DNA of 64,000 nt from Kutzneria kofuensis. GTDB lineage: Bacteria > Actinomycetota > Actinomycetes > Mycobacteriales > Pseudonocardiaceae. Below are positions 60,355 through 64,000 of this stretch, piece after piece; within the stretch, counting starts at the first letter, position 1; each line of letters opens with the position of its first letter. The position numbers were made by a program, and so were the translations under genes. The stretch spans positions 6,884,038 through 6,948,037 of the forward strand of contig NZ_JACHIR010000001.1 of assembly GCF_014203355.1 (NCBI RefSeq). The letters run 5' to 3'. The notes below the pieces were generated by a model, which saw nothing but the letters and a program-made list of their open reading frames with translations, did not search any database and was not told where the DNA came from.

Positions 60355-60893
60355 TGCGTGGCACCGTGCCCGGCCTGCCGACGGCCGTTCCGCTGTCGGC
60401 CATGCTACCGGGCATCTACCAAGAGGATCCTTTCACAGTACGGTTCATCGCCGGCTTCGACGACGTTCTCGCCCCCGTGTTGTCTACTTTGGACAACTTG
60501 GCCGCCTACCTCGACCCCGCGCTGGCCCCCGAGGACTTCCTCGCCTGGCTGGCCGGCTGGGTCGGCCTCGAACTGGACGAGAGCTGGCCCGTGGAGCGGC
60601 AGCGGGCCGCCATCGCCCATGCCGCCCAGATGTACCGGATGCGTGGCACCGTTTCGGGTCTTCGCGACAACCTCGAAGTCCTCACCGGCGGCCGGGTTCG
60701 CATCGCCGACAGCGGCGGCGTCGCCTGGTCGGCCACCCCCGGCGCCGAGTTCCCCGGCCAGGACCACCCCCGCCTGGCCGTCCGGGTCTCCGTCGCCGAC
60801 CCGAGTTCCGTGTCCGTGAGTGCCGTCGACGCCGTCGTGTCCGCCGCCAAGCCGGCACACGTCGTGCACAGGGTGGAGGTGGTTGCGTCGTGA
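60354..60893 (+). CDS. Phage tail protein I-like baseplate protein (Afp12-like)
   Basis: 179-aa protein. LSAMLPGIYQEDPFTVRFIAGFDDVLAPVLSTLDNLAAYLDPALAPEDFLAWLAGWVGLELDESWP is typical of gpI/Afp12-type proteins that link wedge and outer baseplate. RGTVSGLRDNLEVLTGGRVRI and a short beta domain follow. The start shares a base with the gpJ-like stop, and its own stop overlaps the zinc-ribbon gene (GTGA). It is shorter than Afp12 and carries no evident fibre-binding extension. Confidence 0.87.
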   Translation: MRGTVPGLPTAVPLSAMLPGIYQEDPFTVRFIAGFDDVLAPVLSTLDNLAAYLDPALAPEDFLAWLAGWVGLELDESWPVERQRAAIAHAAQMYRMRGTVSGLRDNLEVLTGGRVRIADSGGVAWSATPGAEFPGQDHPRLAVRVSVADPSSVSVSAVDAVVSAAKPAHVVHRVEVVAS

Positions 60894-62464
60894 TCGTCTG
60901 CCGGAGCTGCGGTTTCCACAACAAGGATGCCGACTCGTTCTGCGGGTCGTGCGGCGAGTTCCTGGAGTGGACAGGCGAGAAGATAGCCCCCAAGCCGGCT
61001 CCCGTCGTCGTCGAGCCCGAGCCCGAGGAGCCGGCTCCCGCCAAGCGGAGCCTGCTCGAACGCATCCAGTCCCTGGTGTACTTGGACGTCGGTGAGCGCG
61101 ACCCCATGCCCGCCCAGAGCGGCCCCATGGGCGGTCCACCCCGACCGCCCGGCCCTCCCGGCATGGGTGGCCCGCCCCGGCCCCCCGGCCCTCCCGGCGT
61201 CGGTGGCCCGCCCCGACCCCCTGGTCCTCCCGGTGTTGGCGGTCCTCCTGGCCCGCCCGCCGCAACGGTCGGGCCGCCCAAGCCTCCTGGCCCTCCCGGA
61301 CCGCCTGCGGCCACGGTCGGCCCACCGACCCCGGCCGGTCCTTCTGGTCCGCCCGCGGGGACGGTTGGTCCGCCCAAGCCTCCAGGCCCGCCCGGCGCTG
61401 GTGGTCCTCCCGGTCCGCCCGCCGCGACCGTCGGACCTCCCGTGCCCCCGGGTCCTCTCGCCGGCTCGGTTGGCGCGGCCGCGCCGACGGGGCCGGCCGC
61501 GCCTTCCTCATCACTTGAACTCCCCACTCCGCAGCCGCCCACGCCCCAGCCGCCCGTGGAGGCAGCCCTCGTCGCCCCGCTCCACGCCACCCCCACCCCG
61601 CCCAAGCCCGACACGCTCTCCGTTCTCCCCGAGCGCGAGCAGAAGCGGGTGACGGCCGTCGTCAAGAAGCCGCCGACGCGGCGGCTGCAGCCCGGCGACC
61701 TGATCTGCGGGGACTGCGGGGAGGGCAACCCCGACACCCGGAAGTTCTGCAGCCGGTGCGGGGCCAGCCTGTTGGCGGCCGAGGTGGTGAAGACGCCGTG
61801 GTGGCGGAAGATCCTGCCGAAGCGGCGTACCAAGGTCCGCAAGGCCCTGGAGCGGACGGCCAAGGACCGCAAGGCGAAGCGGACCGCCACCGGCACGGCG
61901 TTCAGCGCGGTGTTCAAGACGATCCGGGCGCTGGTCGCCGTCGTGCTGGTGCTGGGCGGCATCGCGTACGGGTCGCTGCCGGCGGTGCGTACCTGGGTGA
62001 ACAACCAGGTGGCGTCGTGGCAGCAGGACGCGCAGTCGGCGCTGGACCTGACGTACGCGCCGGTCCATCCGACCAAGGTCACGGCCACGCTGGAGGAGCC
62101 GACCCACCCGGCCGACCAGTCGGCGGACAGCATCAGCAACACCTTCTGGGCCGCTCCCACGAACAAGGGGGAGGCCACGCTGGTGTTCACCTTCGACCGC
62201 CCGGTGAACATCGACAAGGCGATCATCCAGAACGGCGACAACGACAAGTTCGACCAGTACTTCCGGGTGGAGCGCCTGCACCTGGTGTTCTCCAACGGCA
62301 AGACCGACGACCTGCAGCTGAAGGACCAGCCCGACCCGCAGGAGTTCACCGTCCAGAACGGCCACAACGTCACCAGCATCGAAATGCACGTGATGGCCAC
62401 GTACCAGTCCCTGCACGGCACCGACGTGGCGCTCAGCGAGGTCGAGCTGTTCCAGCGCAGCTGA
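60890..62464 (+). CDS. Membrane protein with two zinc ribbons, GPP repeats and glycan-binding-like C-terminus
   Basis: 524-aa protein, last gene of the CIS plus arm. A first zinc ribbon (Cys4, 7, 18, 21) is followed by an acidic stretch and a long collagen-like Gly-Pro-Pro region (about 68-200), then Pro-rich spacer, a second zinc ribbon (CGDCGEGNPDTRKFCSRC near 272-290), a basic patch, one membrane helix (about 345-365) and an extracytoplasmic beta-sandwich like the discoidin/NADase-type glycan-binding domain (TFDRPVNIDKAIIQNGDNDKFDQYFRVERLHLVF). GTG overlaps the gpI-like stop. It could tie the particle to the inner face of the membrane and sense the wall; this is inference from layout. Confidence 0.83.
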   Translation: MIVCRSCGFHNKDADSFCGSCGEFLEWTGEKIAPKPAPVVVEPEPEEPAPAKRSLLERIQSLVYLDVGERDPMPAQSGPMGGPPRPPGPPGMGGPPRPPGPPGVGGPPRPPGPPGVGGPPGPPAATVGPPKPPGPPGPPAATVGPPTPAGPSGPPAGTVGPPKPPGPPGAGGPPGPPAATVGPPVPPGPLAGSVGAAAPTGPAAPSSSLELPTPQPPTPQPPVEAALVAPLHATPTPPKPDTLSVLPEREQKRVTAVVKKPPTRRLQPGDLICGDCGEGNPDTRKFCSRCGASLLAAEVVKTPWWRKILPKRRTKVRKALERTAKDRKAKRTATGTAFSAVFKTIRALVAVVLVLGGIAYGSLPAVRTWVNNQVASWQQDAQSALDLTYAPVHPTKVTATLEEPTHPADQSADSISNTFWAAPTNKGEATLVFTFDRPVNIDKAIIQNGDNDKFDQYFRVERLHLVFSNGKTDDLQLKDQPDPQEFTVQNGHNVTSIEMHVMATYQSLHGTDVALSEVELFQRS

Positions 62465-62479
62465 GCCGAATCCAGCGAG

Positions 62480-62510
62480 GAGGCCCCGGGCGGACACCGC
62501 CCGGGGCCTC
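62480..62510. terminator. Strong hairpin after the CIS operon
   Basis: GAGGCCCCGGGCGG (62480-62493) and its perfect reverse complement (62497-62510) enclose a 3-nt loop, 15 bp after the stop of the last CIS gene. Position and strength fit an actinomycete terminator, which often lacks a T-run. Confidence 0.85.
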
Positions 62511-62568
62511 AGTGTCGGAGGAGGTTCGGCACCCACAGCACCGTTGCCGGCGGCTCGGGCACAGCGAG

Positions 62569-62601
62569 AGGGGCCTTCGCGACAGTGTCGCGAAGGCCCC
62601 T
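62569..62601. terminator. Near-perfect 33-bp palindrome between convergent genes
   Basis: AGGGGCCTTCGCGACA (62569-62584) and its exact reverse complement (62586-62601) are separated by one base. It lies 19 bp beyond the 3' end of the minus-strand gene at 62621 and probably ends its transcription; it may also belong to a dispersed palindromic repeat family. Confidence 0.7.
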
Positions 62602-62620
62602 GCAAGCGGTGCTCGAGGTG

Positions 62621-64000
62621 TCAGTGGCGGAAGTCGAAGTCGGGCGCCACCAGGCTGCCGGGGGTGACCAGCAGGTCGGCGGTGCCGGCAACGGGCGGGT
62701 TGGTCCCGGTCACGGAAGCCTGCACGGTCCGAGGACCGAGCTCGCTCAACGGAAACACCAGCAGCGAGGTGCTGAAGTTGCCGTTGCCGTCGCTGGTCAC
62801 GGCGGCGGACTCCGGGAAGCCGTTCAGGTAGCGCACGGCGATCGGGCTGGACGCGGCGAATCCGGTGCCGGTCACGGTGATCACCGAGCCGGGCGAACCG
62901 ACGGTGGGGCTGAGCTTGACGGTCGGAATCGTCACGGAACCACTCAGGGCGACGAGGTGCGGCGACCCGGCGGCGTTGTCGTCGAAGCGCAGCACGGCGG
63001 TGCGCTGATCGGGCGTCGTGGCGGCAGCGGCCCGGCCGGTCGGGCTGTACTTGACGGTCACCTGACACGATTGTCCGGATTGGACTGTGGTGCAGCCGTT
63101 GGTGGCGACGGAGAAGTCACCGGCCTGCTGGCCGGCGGTGATCGACACCCCGGAGATCGCCAGCGGCGACTGCCCGTTGTTCACCACGGTGACGTTCTTC
63201 TGCACGTTCTTGGCCAACGGGAGCTGCTGACCGAAGTCCAGTGGATCGGGGCCGGCGGAGAACTGCGGCGGCTTCAACACGACCTGGGTGCCGACGCCAC
63301 GAAGGTCCACTGTGTACGTCTTGCCGGTCACCTTCGCCCGCAGCGTCACGGTCCCCGTGCGAGCCGTCGTATCGGTGGGCGCGAACTTCACCGTCACAAG
63401 ACAGGTGTCGCTGCCGTTCAACGGAGCATTGGTGCACGTCTGCCCGCCGACGCTGAATCCTGCCCCGGAAACGGTCACCTGGTCGAAGCCGAGCGGCCCG
63501 AAACCGGTGTGATGGATGGTGGCGGTCCGCTCCGTGGTCTGCCCGACCGTCACGGAACCGAAGTCGACGGGATCGGCCAGCATTCCCGGCTGGAAAGTGC
63601 GCACGAACGAGTCGGTGGTCCTGTTGGTGTCGCCGGCGATCAGGTCGTCGGCGGCTGAGTCGAAGGCGACCGAGCCGCCGTCGGCGGACAACACGGGGAA
63701 CAGGCTGTCGTCGTCGCCGGGCGCGGACTTCGGACCAGCCGAAGCCAGCTCGGGATGCTGCGTGGTCAACAGGTTCAGCACCACGACCTGGCACGCCTGG
63801 AGCCCAGGATCCGGCGCGGCGGAAGACGAGGCGAGGACGGCGTTCTTGCGCAGCGACACGATGACCGGGTGGAAGCAGTTGTTCGACACCTTCGCCCCGG
63901 TGCTCTCGGTGATCTCCGGGCTGTCCGTGACGAACGCCAGGTAGTGCCCGTCGGCCGACAGCGCCGGGTACTTGCCGTCGTGCTCGTTGCCGGCGAAGTC
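62621..64000 (-). CDS. PD40-propeller / choice-of-anchor D surface protein (5' end outside window)
   Basis: At least 459 residues are visible and the frame is open to the right edge. The first visible part has TolB-like WD40/PD40 beta-propeller pieces (YPALSADGHYLAFVTD, LFPVLSADGGSVAFDSAADDL). Two Ig-like choice-of-anchor D domains follow (DPVDFGSVTVGQTTERTATIHHTG; DPLDFGQQLPLAKNVQKNVTVVNNGQSPLAISGVSI), each with paired Cys (CTNAPLNGSDTCLVTVKF, CTTVQSGQSCQVTVKYSP). An IPT/TIG-like domain (VGSPGSVITVTGTGFAASSPIAVRYL) ends the protein. The Cys pairs and fold types point to an exported protein, perhaps attached to the surface. It is convergent with the CIS operon. Confidence 0.82.
   Translation of the reverse strand, partial: DFAGNEHDGKYPALSADGHYLAFVTDSPEITESTGAKVSNNCFHPVIVSLRKNAVLASSSAAPDPGLQACQVVVLNLLTTQHPELASAGPKSAPGDDDSLFPVLSADGGSVAFDSAADDLIAGDTNRTTDSFVRTFQPGMLADPVDFGSVTVGQTTERTATIHHTGFGPLGFDQVTVSGAGFSVGGQTCTNAPLNGSDTCLVTVKFAPTDTTARTGTVTLRAKVTGKTYTVDLRGVGTQVVLKPPQFSAGPDPLDFGQQLPLAKNVQKNVTVVNNGQSPLAISGVSITAGQQAGDFSVATNGCTTVQSGQSCQVTVKYSPTGRAAAATTPDQRTAVLRFDDNAAGSPHLVALSGSVTIPTVKLSPTVGSPGSVITVTGTGFAASSPIAVRYLNGFPESAAVTSDGNGNFSTSLLVFPLSELGPRTVQASVTGTNPPVAGTADLLVTPGSLVAPDFDFRH

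Noticed and set aside
61090-61480. Short regular repeats that look like a CRISPR or tandem-repeat array
   Set aside because: They are in-frame codons of the Gly-Pro-Pro region of the zinc-ribbon protein, without spacers.

Overview
The window comes from a high-GC actinomycete. Codon third positions are overwhelmingly G or C, GTG, TTG and even CTG starts occur, and many neighbouring genes overlap by NTGA. The gene content (PaaX, PadR, GlxA and NarL-type regulators, a GT87 membrane glycosyltransferase, an actinobacterial-style nitrate reductase fusion) fits the Pseudonocardiaceae (Kutzneria, Amycolatopsis or Saccharothrix-like). That family-level guess is inference from content only. No rRNA, tRNA, CRISPR array, transposase or integrase was seen, and no gap without a gene exceeds 300 bases.

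Layout. (1) 1-8288: an aromatic-acid module. A TetR gene (cut by the left edge) diverges from a class III aminotransferase. Then comes a tight operon of boxC, boxB, a benzoate-CoA ligase and an amidohydrolase, with a PaaX-type regulator convergent to it. Neither boxA nor boxD is present in the window. (2) 8492-13398: small metabolic and regulatory genes (AlkD-like DNA repair protein, EgtE-like PLP enzyme, PadR, TetR, cupin, GlxA/AraC), several with clear palindromic operator candidates. (3) 13547-19233: a one-polypeptide assimilatory nitrate reductase with its own flavodoxin/FAD/NADPH module, and a DUF4041/T5orf172 coiled-coil protein. (4) 19493-35396: a divergent carbohydrate regulon. The minus-strand arm encodes a GntR-LacI regulator, an enolase-superfamily dehydratase, a DUF2264 protein and a 1241-aa secreted beta-helix protein. 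The plus-strand arm encodes an ABC sugar importer without ATPase, an epimerase, a ThuA protein, two Gfo/Idh/MocA oxidoreductases and a sugar isomerase-like TIM barrel, all translationally coupled. (5) 35437-45092: a response regulator lacking its phospho-acceptor Asp, a TetR/SRPBCC pair around a perfect 32-bp palindrome, an ankyrin protein, a GT87 enzyme, and an ABC exporter divergent from a two-component system. (6) 45253-62464: a fused sigma factor with zinc finger, membrane helix and surface domain, a LuxR regulator, and a contractile injection system (eCIS) in two divergent arms. (7) 62621-64000: a surface-type repeat protein cut by the right edge.

The eCIS is the most striking system. 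Sheath, three gp19-like tube proteins, LysM adaptor, VgrG-like spike, gp25, gpJ and gpI baseplate proteins, DUF4157 core protein, DUF6760, PAAR-like tip and DUF4255 cap are present. No AAA+ ATPase, long tape-measure protein or fibre gene is seen in the window. Next to the PAAR-like tip gene lie a papain-fold cysteine protease (Cys25/His101/Asp123) and an unrecognised 213-aa protein, which are good cargo candidates.

Across the window there is also an unusual density of long, near-perfect inverted repeats (19308-19423, 35402-35509, 44992-45092, 47511-47547, 52381-52423, 62480-62510, 62569-62601) and a recurring TCCA-N3-TGGA palindrome that lies inside genes.
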